64,000 nt of DNA from Rummeliibacillus stabekisii. GTDB taxonomy: Bacteria; Bacillota; Bacilli; Bacillales_A; Planococcaceae. The stretch spans positions 558,001 through 622,000 of the forward strand of contig NZ_BJVD01000001.1 in assembly GCF_007988965.1 (NCBI RefSeq), in the 5' to 3' direction. Positions 46,796-55,227 of this stretch are shown here, piece by piece. Under the pieces are notes generated by a model. It saw only the letters and a list, made by a program, of their open reading frames with translations, was not told where the DNA came from and ran no database searches. Positions within the stretch are counted from its first letter, which is position 1. The number at the start of each line of letters is the position of its first letter. The position numbers and the translations under genes are program-made.

Positions 46796-47830
46796 TCAAC
46801 CTCCTTTGATCGCCATCACTAATCGAATTTGGAAATAAGACAAATGCGGAATACTTTCACGTATAACTTTTAATTTTTTGCTCCCAGTCTGTCGCATTAC
46901 ATCTCTTGCTTTATTTGCATCCTCTTCGCTAATAAATTGATTGAGTGGAAAATCTATATCATTCATTGCCATCTCTACAAAATGGTCCTCAATTGTGCTG
47001 ATTTTTAATGATCGGACTTGTGCGATTTGGTCTGGTGTATAGCCATTATAATATAAATCTGCGGTTTTCTTTGTGGAATCATTTAAAACATTTTCAAGCC
47101 TTATTCCTGCAGCCAGTTGATGTAAAAAGGGATATTGATTGCGCTTTGCATACAGGTCGTCCAGCCAAATATGTAACGACTCGATTAATATTAATTGCAT
47201 ATCTAACTCAGTTGCATCAAACTCTTCCGCCAATTGTTGCCATGTCCAGCCTGATAAACGATACCCTGTTATTCGTAAAACAATCGTTAACTTGTGCTTA
47301 TCATCTATCGGCAATTGTTGGATAGATTCTTCCAACTCATCTCTGAATTGGTTTTTAAAATTAGTCTCTTTATATGGCTTTCCCATTAAAAACTGCTTTA
47401 CAAAGTGTTGAATTTCCTCATCTTTCTGGAGTGGCATGAAACGATAGTCTCCTGCATGAAAATGCGACAAAGTTTGCACTACAAGCGAAAGTCGCTTAAA
47501 AAAGATGTGTTCATTGCCACGATAGTACCATCCATTAAAAAGTAACTCTTTAGATTGCTGAAGAAGCGTCTTCCCTCTTGCTGTTATAATTGCTTGTTGT
47601 CCATCATTTATATGAACCCAGCCTGCATCAATTAATTGATTTAATTCATCAGTAAAGGTATTTTTAGAAAGTTTCGGCAGGATACCAAAATATTTGTGAA
47701 GGTGAAATGTCCCTACATCTTGAATCGTCTGACCTGACCTCTTCCCCCTTAACAAATGAAGGGCTGCTTTTGAAGAACGCTGACCATTCATTGAAGAAAA
47801 AATAGATAATAGTACTTGTTGTATATACAT
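46796..47830 (-). CDS. ypbB: YpbB-like helix-turn-helix protein
   Basis: Protein of 344 residues encoded directly before recS, so likely made with it. The C-terminal part (about 265-330, LYYNGYTPDQIAQVRSLKISTIEDHF) matches the helicase-associated HTH domain found at the end of some RecQ proteins. The N-terminal part resembles a second winged region (LIDAGWVHINDGQQAIITARG). Together YpbB and RecS may form a split RecQ. Its exact role is unknown. Confidence 0.85.
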   Translation of the reverse strand: MYIQQVLLSIFSSMNGQRSSKAALHLLRGKRSGQTIQDVGTFHLHKYFGILPKLSKNTFTDELNQLIDAGWVHINDGQQAIITARGKTLLQQSKELLFNGWYYRGNEHIFFKRLSLVVQTLSHFHAGDYRFMPLQKDEEIQHFVKQFLMGKPYKETNFKNQFRDELEESIQQLPIDDKHKLTIVLRITGYRLSGWTWQQLAEEFDATELDMQLILIESLHIWLDDLYAKRNQYPFLHQLAAGIRLENVLNDSTKKTADLYYNGYTPDQIAQVRSLKISTIEDHFVEMAMNDIDFPLNQFISEEDANKARDVMRQTGSKKLKVIRESIPHLSYFQIRLVMAIKGG

Positions 47831-47853
47831 GATTATTCCTCCATTTAAAGTGA

Positions 47854-48180
<327 letters not shown>

Positions 48181-48198
48181 TTATATAACGTTATAGAT

Positions 48199-48232
48199 AA
48201 AAGAGTATCGAACCTAATTCGGTGCTCTTTTT
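48199..48232 (+). terminator. Terminator after fer
   Basis: GAGTATCGAA pairs with TTCGGTGCTC (two G-T pairs) around five bases, then TTTTT on the plus strand. Confidence 0.82.
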
Positions 48233-48334
48233 ATCATTTTTCAACAACTTTTTCTATAGTAATGAATGTACACAAATTCATCATTTATAAAAACTGCTAT
48301 AAATTCGTTCTACAAAGAAGGTTATATTTCACGA

Positions 48335-48383
48335 TTGCATTCTTTTAATAGATAGGTTACAATTTTTAGTATCTGGTATTAAT
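48335..48383 (+). promoter_or_regulatory. fabI promoter with FapR-like operator
   Basis: -35 TTGCAT (48335-48340), a 17-base spacer, -10 TACAAT (48358-48363). TTAGTATCTGGTATTAA (48366-48382) overlaps the expected start site. Its half-sites TTAGTA and TATTAA form a near-perfect inverted repeat like FapR operators, which control fatty acid genes through malonyl-CoA. The sequence is seen; FapR binding is inferred. Confidence 0.6.
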
Positions 48384-48406
48384 AGCAACTATTATAGGAG
48401 GGTACG

Positions 48407-49189
48407 ATGGATAATCTATTTCAACTAAAAGATAAAAATATCGTCGTGATGGGCGTAGCAAATGACAGAAGTATTGCATGGGGTACAGCCAAAGCATTGA
48501 TTGAAGTCGGCGCTAATGTCATCTTTACATACCGTAAAGAACGTTCTTTAAAAAAACTAGAGAAACAACTTGCAAACTATGAGGATATTCAACCACTATT
48601 AATTCAATGTGATGTAAATAGCGATGAAAGTATACAGCAGGCATTCAACGAAATTTCTGAAAAAGTAGGTACAATTCATGGGATTGTCCATTCTGTTGCC
48701 TTTGCACATGCAGAAGATTTAAAAAATCGTTTTGTTGAAACATCTCGCGAAGGATATGCTTTTGCACAAGATACAAGCGCTTACTCCTTGATCGCTGTTG
48801 CAAACGCTGCTCGTCCATTTATGACTGAAGGCGGCTCGATTGTCACTATGACTTACTTAGGTGCAGAACGTGTACTTGAGGGTTACAATGTCATGGGCGT
48901 TGCTAAAGCTGCTTTAGAAGCATCTGTTCGTTATTTAGCTGCAGATGTAGGCACTGACGGTATCCGCGTAAATGCTATCTCAGCTGGAGCCATCAAAACA
49001 CTCGCTGCTAAAGGGGTGCCTTCATTCAATACTATCTTAAATAAAATTGAAGAATCTGCTCCATTAAAACGTAATGTGACACTTGAAGAAGTGGCAAAAA
49101 TGACCGTTGTTATGCTTAGCCAATTATCAAGTGGTATTACAGGAGAAGTTATTTATGTCGATAGCGGTTATCATATTCTTGGCATCTAA
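48407..49189 (+). CDS. fabI: Enoyl-[acyl-carrier-protein] reductase FabI
   Basis: NAD(P)H-dependent last step of each fatty-acid elongation round; the target of triclosan. Short-chain dehydrogenase fold with GVANDRSIAWG near residues 16-26. The active site is Y150 (MTYLGAERV), Y160 and K167 (YNVMGVAK). It has 260 residues, with AGGAGGG before the ATG. Single-gene unit with its own promoter and terminator. Not in this position in B. subtilis. Confidence 0.96.
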   Translation: MDNLFQLKDKNIVVMGVANDRSIAWGTAKALIEVGANVIFTYRKERSLKKLEKQLANYEDIQPLLIQCDVNSDESIQQAFNEISEKVGTIHGIVHSVAFAHAEDLKNRFVETSREGYAFAQDTSAYSLIAVANAARPFMTEGGSIVTMTYLGAERVLEGYNVMGVAKAALEASVRYLAADVGTDGIRVNAISAGAIKTLAAKGVPSFNTILNKIEESAPLKRNVTLEEVAKMTVVMLSQLSSGITGEVIYVDSGYHILGI

Positions 49190-49201
49190 TAATACTAAAA
49201 A

Positions 49202-49241
49202 CTGCTTCATCCAATATTAACATTGGGTGAAGCAGTTTTTT
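49202..49241 (+). terminator. Terminator after fabI
   Basis: CTGCTTCATCCAAT and ATTGGGTGAAGCAG form a 14-base-pair stem (one G-T) around six bases, then six T. It may work in both directions. Confidence 0.9.
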
Positions 49242-49277
49242 ATTTTCTATCCAATGAACGCACTTATCTTAAGACGA

Positions 49278-50288
49278 TCACTTGGTTAGTCGATCTATAA
49301 TATCTTGCACCGTTCCCTCGTTAGCTAGATGCAAACTTGTTCCGGCCCACATTGCCATTAAACTATACATATCTAGCTCTGCCGCCCGAAGACGAATATT
49401 TTTAGTTAAATCATTTTGATAAGGATATGGGGCAATCGTATTTCCCTCCATAAAGACCATAAAGTCATTTTCTATACCCCTTGCATATTTCCCTGAAAAA
49501 GCCTTTGTATAGGCAGTATTGTCTTCATCTGCTAACAAAATCTGTTTTTTATAAATTGAAGCTGCACCACTTTCTTCACTGACAATGAAGGCCGTACCGA
49601 TTTGTGCCGCTTGTGCACCTAAAGAGAGCACTTCTTCCATTTGGGCTTTAGTTGCAATACCTCCTGCTGCTATTTTAGGAATATGGATCACTTCTTGCGC
49701 TTCGTTCAATAGTTGTTTGAGCGGGATAAACTCTATAGGTTCTATAAATGAACCTCTATGTCCCCCTGCTTCCTCACCTTGTAGTACAACCGCATCCATT
49801 CCCAACTCCTGAATGTATAAGGCTTCTTTAATTGTCGTAGCTGTCCCGATTGTATAAATGCCATGTTGCTTTAGTCTATCTAAGAGATTCTCAGATGGTA
49901 CGCCAAACGTGAAAGAACAAACTTTTACGCCTTCTTCTATAATGACATCAATCTGTCCATCAAAATCTGTGGCAGATAATGGAGCTCCTTCTTCCGCAAT
50001 CATCAATTTCTTACGATACGGCTTTAACACATTATAAGCTTCTTCCAGTTCTTCTGTTGTCGTTTCTACAAAATTGGGAATAAATAAATTGACAGCAAAC
50101 GGCTTATCCGTTTTTTCCTTGACAGCCTGAATAAAAGCTCTGGTCACCTCTGCGTTTAAATAGCCTGCACCAATAGATCCTAAGATTCCTCCATTTGAGC
50201 TCGCTGCTACCATTTCAGGAGTGGTCACTCCAGCCATCGGGGCTTGCACAATCGGATACTTTAACTGCAAATTCTCCATTAAATCCAT
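49278..50288 (-). CDS. Nitronate monooxygenase-like FMN enzyme (NPD family)
   Basis: FMN-binding TIM-barrel protein of 336 residues. QAPMAGVTTPEM at the N-terminus, the probable catalytic histidine in GEEAGGHRGS, and the phosphate-binding IAAGGIATKAQ and GAQAAQIGTAFI are family motifs. Members act as nitronate monooxygenases or, as FabK, as enoyl-ACP reductases. It lies convergent to fabI, so a FabK role is conceivable, but the sequence looks closer to the monooxygenase group. ATG follows AGGAGG. Confidence 0.85.
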   Translation of the reverse strand: MDLMENLQLKYPIVQAPMAGVTTPEMVAASSNGGILGSIGAGYLNAEVTRAFIQAVKEKTDKPFAVNLFIPNFVETTTEELEEAYNVLKPYRKKLMIAEEGAPLSATDFDGQIDVIIEEGVKVCSFTFGVPSENLLDRLKQHGIYTIGTATTIKEALYIQELGMDAVVLQGEEAGGHRGSFIEPIEFIPLKQLLNEAQEVIHIPKIAAGGIATKAQMEEVLSLGAQAAQIGTAFIVSEESGAASIYKKQILLADEDNTAYTKAFSGKYARGIENDFMVFMEGNTIAPYPYQNDLTKNIRLRAAELDMYSLMAMWAGTSLHLANEGTVQDIIDRLTK

Positions 50289-50420
50289 ATATTATACCTC
50301 CTAGGATATGTATTAACTACTAACTTATAGATTACTTTACCATATATTCTTCTAAAATTATCTACATAGTATCTTACCCGTTCAATTTTGTTTTAAATCT
50401 TTTCCTACAGGGTATAAAAA

Positions 50421-50445
50421 GAAAAAGCCTTCATAAGAGAAGGCT
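50421..50445 (-). terminator. Terminator after the CwlO-type gene
   Basis: AGCCTTC and GAAGGCT form a 7-base-pair stem around six bases, then TTTTCTTTTT on the minus strand, about 120 bases after the stop. Confidence 0.72.
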
Positions 50446-50564
50446 AATTCAAGAGTTAAAATATCTATGGGATTTTAGAGTGCTATATAATTATTGGTTC
50501 ATCTTCCCTATTAACATATCTATATGATTAGCGAAAAGTAAGTTTGAGAGTGGACAATATTATA

Positions 50565-51842
50565 TTAGTTGACACCAGAAATGCGGCCGTATCCAACTAA
50601 ATATTGGTTCCACCAATCTAGAGATTCAGTTACAACACCATTATTTTGGGCATCTAGCATTCTTCCGCCACCCAAATAAATACCGACATGAGCGATCCCT
50701 TGTCCATAACTAAAGAACACAAGGTCTCCTGCTTTCGCTTCACTTGCACTAATTTTTTTGGTAGCTATATATTGCTGAGCAGCTGTTCGCGGCAAGCTAA
50801 CGCCTGCTTGTTTGAAGGCCCATTGAGTTAGACCAGAGCAATCAAATCCTGTAGATGGATTACTTCCTCCCCATACATAAGCTCGTCCTAAATATTTACT
50901 AGCTTCAGCTATTGCAGCTTTAGCTGAACCAGAACCTGATACAGAAGGTGCTTTTTGATCACTATCGGTTACTTTTGCACCATTGTTACCATTGCCAGCA
51001 TTACCTGATGAGCCAACATTATTCTGTTGAGGTACGCTTTCAGCTTTTACCGTATTATTGCTTGTTTTGCTGACCTGTGCAGATTTTACTGCTTCGGCTT
51101 CTTGAGCTTGTTGTGCTTCTTTTGCTTTTTTAGCTTGTAAGAATTGCTTTTCTTGAAGAGCTTTTAAGCGTCTTGCTTCTCTTTCACGCTTTTTACGTTC
51201 TCTTTCAAGTCTTTCTTGTTCTTTCTTCGTTGCAATTTGTTCTTTCAATTTTAGAGATTTTGCTTTGTTTTCAGCTTTTTTTGTTTCTAATCTATTTTCT
51301 TCTTCCTGCATTTCTTGGAATTGGTTTTGTAGCTTAGATTGCTTCTCTTGCAAATTGTGTTTTTCTTTAGCAAGCTTAGCTTTGTCTTTTTTCTGTTCAT
51401 CTAATAAGTTTTGGTCTGCATCTAAAATGGTTTTTACAGAAACAGTACGGCTTACAGCATCCGCAAAGTTATCTGCACCTAAAATAGCATTTAGGTATGG
51501 ACTGAATGTGCGATCTTGATTTTGGTATGCTTTTAGACGGTCCTCAATAATCTTTGAGCGTTCATTTATCGTTTTTTCAGTTTTTGCAATCTCATTGTTT
51601 GTTTCTGCTATTTCTTGTAAAGTTTTTTCATATTCAGCTTGTTTTTTGTCTAGTTGTTTTTGTAGTTGTTTAATTTCTTTATTTAAGAGGTTAATTTTAT
51701 GATCGATGGATGCTTTCTTTTGAATCATCTGCGCGGATGTTTTTGCATTTACATCAATTGGTTGTTGCGTTGTGTACATAAAGCCGCATGACAGTGCAAG
51801 GGTTGCTATAGCAGTGCGACCCCATTTTGTGCGTTTATTCAA
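50565..51842 (-). CDS. cwlO: CwlO-type D,L-endopeptidase with coiled coil (NlpC/P60)
   Basis: Secreted wall hydrolase that cuts stem peptides during elongation. A signal peptide (about 1-34) is followed by a long coiled coil (about 40-245), which in CwlO is bound by FtsEX, then a Ser/Gly/Asn linker, then NlpC/P60 with C335 (FDCSGLTQW) and H385 ([10 protein letters not shown]). It has 425 residues. The start is TTG 51842; an in-frame stop lies just upstream and the ribosome site is weak. A WalR-like box lies 120 bases upstream. Named by architecture. Confidence 0.85.
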   Translation of the reverse strand: MNKRTKWGRTAIATLALSCGFMYTTQQPIDVNAKTSAQMIQKKASIDHKINLLNKEIKQLQKQLDKKQAEYEKTLQEIAETNNEIAKTEKTINERSKIIEDRLKAYQNQDRTFSPYLNAILGADNFADAVSRTVSVKTILDADQNLLDEQKKDKAKLAKEKHNLQEKQSKLQNQFQEMQEEENRLETKKAENKAKSLKLKEQIATKKEQERLERERKKREREARRLKALQEKQFLQAKKAKEAQQAQEAEAVKSAQVSKTSNNTVKAESVPQQNNVGSSGNAGNGNNGAKVTDSDQKAPSVSGSGSAKAAIAEASKYLGRAYVWGGSNPSTGFDCSGLTQWAFKQAGVSLPRTAAQQYIATKKISASEAKAGDLVFFSYGQGIAHVGIYLGGGRMLDAQNNGVVTESLDWWNQYLVGYGRISGVN

Positions 51843-52158
51843 TCTAAATCAACTCATTTCCCTAATTTTCTTTATATGCGTTATTTACCATTACTTATAT
51901 TATCATGAATAAAGCGTTTGTATAGGTCTTTTGATGGCATTTAATAGAAGCGTAACGGATGTTACATATTTGTCATAATATTCTTTTCTTCTATTTTCTT
52001 CTACAAATTATATCACTTACTTTCCTATAAGTCTTTTATATTGTTTTTATTCCATTTTTTAAATAGGATTCACAACCTTTTATTCATCCCTTAACAAAGC
52101 GAAAAAGGCTGTAGATATGTTACTATAATTAAATCAAGGGTAAGAGGAGCGAAGTCTA
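51843..52158. other. Divergent intergenic region between cwlO and the LysR gene
   Basis: 316 bases shared by two divergent genes. It holds a GATAATAT that may be the cwlO -10 (near 51900), the WalR-like box at 51960-51976, and a TATAAT without -35 before the LysR gene (near 52125). No other structure is seen. Confidence 0.5.
51960..51976 (+). promoter_or_regulatory. WalR-like box upstream of cwlO
   Basis: TGTTAC-ATATT-TGTCAT matches the WalR direct repeat TGTWAH-N5-TGTWAH at 11 of 12 fixed positions. It is on the strand opposite to cwlO, which is less common for activated genes. Confidence 0.4.
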
Positions 52159-53043
52159 ATGGAATGGCAACAGTTAGAATATTTTCAGGTGTTGGCTAAA
52201 ATCCAGCATATGACCAAAGCAGCCGAGAAATTGTCTATTTCCCAACCAGCACTAAGCCGATCAATAGCTAGGTTAGAAATGGAGTTGGGGGTTCCTTTAT
52301 TTGAAAGACAGGGCCGTTCCATCAAGCTAAATAGGTATGGCGAAATATTTGTTAAACGTGTGCACAATATTATGCGAGAATATCAAGATGGGCTCCATGA
52401 AATTCAAGAACTAATTAATCCGAATCACGGAGAAGTATATCTAGGCTTTTTACATACACTTGGCACAAATGTAGTGCCAGATTTAATTATGCATTTTAGA
52501 AAACAGTTTCCAAATATTCATTTTGTCCTAAAGCAAAATCACACTCACTCACAGCTTAAGCAACTAAAATCCGGGGAACTAGACCTGTGTCTGCTCGCTG
52601 AAATGAATGTAGAAAAACCTATAGAATGGATGGAGCTTTGGCGTGAAGAGCTATATGCTATAGTACCAATATCACACCCGCTTGCCGATCGTAAAACTAT
52701 TACCATATTTGAGTTGGCCAACGAACCTTTCGTATTGCTTAAAAAGGGATATGCCTTGCGCATTCAGATTGATGAAGCGCTAAATCAAGCAGGCTTAACT
52801 CCGACAATTACATTTGAAGGGGATGAGGTAGCCACGGTAGCAGGTTTCGTGGCCGCAGGATTAGGTGTTTCCATATTGCCTGACGGAGAAGAAATAAATC
52901 CAAATAGGATGGCAAAAATAAAAATTAGCGATTTAAAATTAGAAAGGGTCATTGGGATGGCTTGGTCTTTAGAACGTTATCTATCTCCAGGTGCTAAGCA
53001 ATTCCGACAATTTATTCTTCAATATTTTAAGAATAAAAAATAG
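52159..53043 (+). CDS. LysR-family transcriptional regulator
   Basis: N-terminal winged helix (about residues 1-60, MTKAAEKLSISQPALSRSIARLE) and a substrate-binding-type effector domain to residue 294. GAGGAG precedes the ATG. Target and ligand are not known. It is divergent from cwlO and convergent with trhO. LysR regulators often control the divergent neighbour, but a wall hydrolase would be an unusual target. Confidence 0.92.
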   Translation: MEWQQLEYFQVLAKIQHMTKAAEKLSISQPALSRSIARLEMELGVPLFERQGRSIKLNRYGEIFVKRVHNIMREYQDGLHEIQELINPNHGEVYLGFLHTLGTNVVPDLIMHFRKQFPNIHFVLKQNHTHSQLKQLKSGELDLCLLAEMNVEKPIEWMELWREELYAIVPISHPLADRKTITIFELANEPFVLLKKGYALRIQIDEALNQAGLTPTITFEGDEVATVAGFVAAGLGVSILPDGEEINPNRMAKIKISDLKLERVIGMAWSLERYLSPGAKQFRQFILQYFKNKK

Positions 53044-53050
53044 TTATAAA

Positions 53051-53084
53051 AAAAAGCAAAACGCCCTGTGCGTTTTGCTTTTTT
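53051..53084. terminator. Bidirectional terminator between LysR gene and trhO
   Basis: AAAAAGCAAAACGC and GCGTTTTGCTTTTT form a perfect 14-base-pair stem around five bases, with A- and T-runs at the ends. Confidence 0.92.
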
Positions 53085-53090
53085 CAATAT

Positions 53091-54044
53091 CTATTTAGCA
53101 ATCGTTTCGCCAATTTGTGCTAGACGATCTAGTACTTCACTTTCAGTTAATTGATGTTTAGCAATATAACGGTTTCTTGGATGCACCCTACATTCATGCG
53201 TACAACCACCTAGATGCTTATCTTCATTTTCTTCCGAACATAAGATTTGTTTATTGCATTCAGGATTTGCACAATTTATATAACGCTCACAAGGTTCACC
53301 ATCAAAGTGGTCTCTACCAACGATGACATGTTCTACTTGGTTAACTGGAACCGCAATTCGTTCATCGAACACATAGCATTGGCCATCCCATAATTGTCCT
53401 TTAGCTACTTCATCTTTACCATATGTGACAATGCCTCCGTGAAGCTGAGCCACATTGTCAAAGCCTTCTCTCTTCATCCATCCAGAGAATTTTTCACAAC
53501 GAATGCCGCCCGTGCAATATGTCAAGATTTGCTTACCTTCAAATTGCTCTTTATTTTCATTAATCCACTCTGGCAATTCGCGGAATGTTTGAATATCTGG
53601 ACGAATGGCACCTCTAAAATGCCCCAGATCATATTCATATGTGTTACGTGCATCTATCACAACTGTATTATCTTCTTGCATTCTTTTCAAAAACTCTGCT
53701 GGTTCTAAATATTCACCGGTTAATTCATTTGGATTAATATCTTCTTCTAAATGGAGATTCACCAATTCATCTTTCGGACGTACATGCATTTTTTTAAAGG
53801 CATGGCCCTCTGCTTCATCTATTTTAAAAACAATTCCATCAAAAAGTGGATTGTTTCGCATATAATCCATATATGCATTTGTAGCTTCTACAGTTCCAGA
53901 AAGTGTACCATTGATTCCTTCTGGAGCAACCAATATACGGCCTTTTAATTCATTTGATTGGCAGTATGCTAGATGCTCCTGAGCAAATTGCGCAGGATCT
54001 TCGATTTTTGTATAGAAATAATATAATAAAACTTGATATTTCAT
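53091..54044 (-). CDS. trhO: tRNA uridine(34) hydroxylase (rhodanese-like)
   Basis: Hydroxylates uridine 34 of some tRNAs in an oxygen-dependent way, the route to 5-methoxyuridine. An N-terminal UPF0176 domain has EGINGTLSG. The rhodanese domain has catalytic C177 in [11 protein letters not shown]. The C-terminus has cysteine clusters ([25 protein letters not shown]) that may bind metal. It has 317 residues. Single-gene unit. Confidence 0.94.
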   Translation of the reverse strand: MKYQVLLYYFYTKIEDPAQFAQEHLAYCQSNELKGRILVAPEGINGTLSGTVEATNAYMDYMRNNPLFDGIVFKIDEAEGHAFKKMHVRPKDELVNLHLEEDINPNELTGEYLEPAEFLKRMQEDNTVVIDARNTYEYDLGHFRGAIRPDIQTFRELPEWINENKEQFEGKQILTYCTGGIRCEKFSGWMKREGFDNVAQLHGGIVTYGKDEVAKGQLWDGQCYVFDERIAVPVNQVEHVIVGRDHFDGEPCERYINCANPECNKQILCSEENEDKHLGGCTHECRVHPRNRYIAKHQLTESEVLDRLAQIGETIAK

Positions 54045-54191
54045 TTATTTCACCTATCTTTCATATTTACAAGATATTAAGACGGGGTCAGTAATTTTTA
54101 GACGCCGATAAATCTTGGCTTTTAAAACGACTTATCTATTATACTATAATTTAAAGAAAAAAGGGGCTCATTAGCTCGAACTCCATTAAAC

Positions 54192-54224
54192 AAAAAAAAG
54201 CTAGCTTATTTATCATAAGCTAGC
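54192..54224 (-). terminator. Terminator after ribU
   Basis: GCTAGCTTAT and ATAAGCTAGC form a perfect 10-base-pair stem around five bases, then eight T on the minus strand. Confidence 0.92.
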
Positions 54225-54233
54225 AATCTATTT

Positions 54234-54812
54234 TTACATATATTGTTTTTGCTGTTTTTGTATCCACTTTTTCATGTTTGAAGCTAGAAGTAAGAAGATA
54301 GCTGTTAGGATAATACCTTTAATAATATTAAAAGGCAATATACCCGTCACAATTGTTTTTGTTAGGACAGCTCCTGTCTCAGTTGGTACATTTAAAAAGT
54401 AGGAATACATCGGCATAAATAAGAAATAATTAAGAACGCTCATTCCTATAGCCATTGAAATTGTGCCGACCACTAATCCAGTTGAAAGCCCTTTGGTAGT
54501 TGTTAAACGTTTATATACAAAGTAAACCGGCATAATAAATAATATACCTGTTGTAATATTTGCCAAATGTCCTACTGGCACACCTGTTGGGCTGCCTTTA
54601 TAAAACCAATCTAGCACATTTTTGATGACTTCTACTGTTATTCCTGCAACAGGTCCCATTGTAATTGTTGCCAAAAGAGCTGGGATATCACTAAAGTCGA
54701 CTTCTAGAAAAGCCGGGAATGGAGGCAATGGAAAGTTAAAAATCATTAATACAAATGAAATACTGCTCAACATTCCAATCGTCACCATTTTTTGTAGACG
54801 TGTGTTCTTCAA
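54234..54812 (-). CDS. ribU: Riboflavin ECF transporter S component RibU
   Basis: Membrane protein that binds riboflavin and works with the shared EcfAA'T module, which is not in the window. Five or six hydrophobic segments over 192 residues. The N-terminal KMVTIGMLSSISFVLM and the PPFPAFLEVDFSDIPAL loop are typical. The start is TTG 54812, with AAAGGAGAG eight bases before it. The FMN riboswitch upstream fits the function closely. In B. subtilis ribU (ypaA) lies next to fer. Confidence 0.96.
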   Translation of the reverse strand: MKNTRLQKMVTIGMLSSISFVLMIFNFPLPPFPAFLEVDFSDIPALLATITMGPVAGITVEVIKNVLDWFYKGSPTGVPVGHLANITTGILFIMPVYFVYKRLTTTKGLSTGLVVGTISMAIGMSVLNYFLFMPMYSYFLNVPTETGAVLTKTIVTGILPFNIIKGIILTAIFLLLASNMKKWIQKQQKQYM

Positions 54813-54880
54813 CGTTTTTCTCTCCTTTTGCGATTCACTTCAAAAAGAGGAAAGGCCCGTTTTGATTATGAACAAATAAA

Positions 54881-54906
54881 CCCCTAAGCAAAAATTCGCT
54901 TAAGGG
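54881..54906 (-). terminator. Riboswitch-controlled terminator before ribU
   Basis: CCCTTAAGC and GCTTAGGGG pair (one G-T) around eight bases, then TTTATTTGTT on the minus strand. It follows the FMN aptamer by about 65 bases. Confidence 0.82.
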
Positions 54907-54970
54907 AGAGTTAGGCATAGTCAAATAAACGTCTTCGCATTCAACAAAAAAATGCACAGACGACCGTACC

Positions 54971-55106
54971 TTCACCTTCTCCCATCCAGACTATACTGTC
55001 GGCCCTGGATTCTCACCAAGTCCTGCCTTAACGGCTCGCGGGCTCAAGAGGTCAAAATGCCTCTAATACCGCCGATCGGGAATTTCACCCTGCCCCGAAG
55101 ATGAAT
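54971..55106 (-). promoter_or_regulatory. FMN riboswitch (RFN element)
   Basis: On the minus strand the conserved RFN blocks occur in order: GGGGCAGGGTGAAATTCCCG, CGGCGGTAT, AGCCCGCGAGC, GGTGAGAATCC, CCGACAGTATAGTCTGGATG and GGGAGAAGG. Ends TTCATCTTC (55106-55098) and GAAGGTGAA (54979-54971) form P1. Bound FMN should favour the terminator and lower ribU. Confidence 0.97.
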
Positions 55107-55129
55107 CAATATGTTTTTATTACAATTCC

Positions 55130-55158
55130 ACTATATAAGAGATTTAGAACTTTGTAAA
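55130..55158 (-). promoter_or_regulatory. SigA-type promoter of ribU
   Basis: On the minus strand: -35 TTTACA (55158-55153), a 17-base spacer, and -10 TATAGT (55135-55130). Transcription starts about 20 bases before the FMN aptamer. Confidence 0.72.
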
Positions 55159-55183
55159 GAGAGTTGCACCATTCGTTGTAACA

Positions 55184-55215
55184 AAAAACGCCAGCATCTT
55201 TATGCTGGCGTTTTT
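55184..55215 (-). terminator. Terminator after resE
   Basis: AAAAACGCCAGCAT and ATGCTGGCGTTTTT form a perfect 14-base-pair stem with a 4-base loop and a T-run on the minus strand. Confidence 0.93.
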
Positions 55216-55227
55216 AACTATTAAAAT

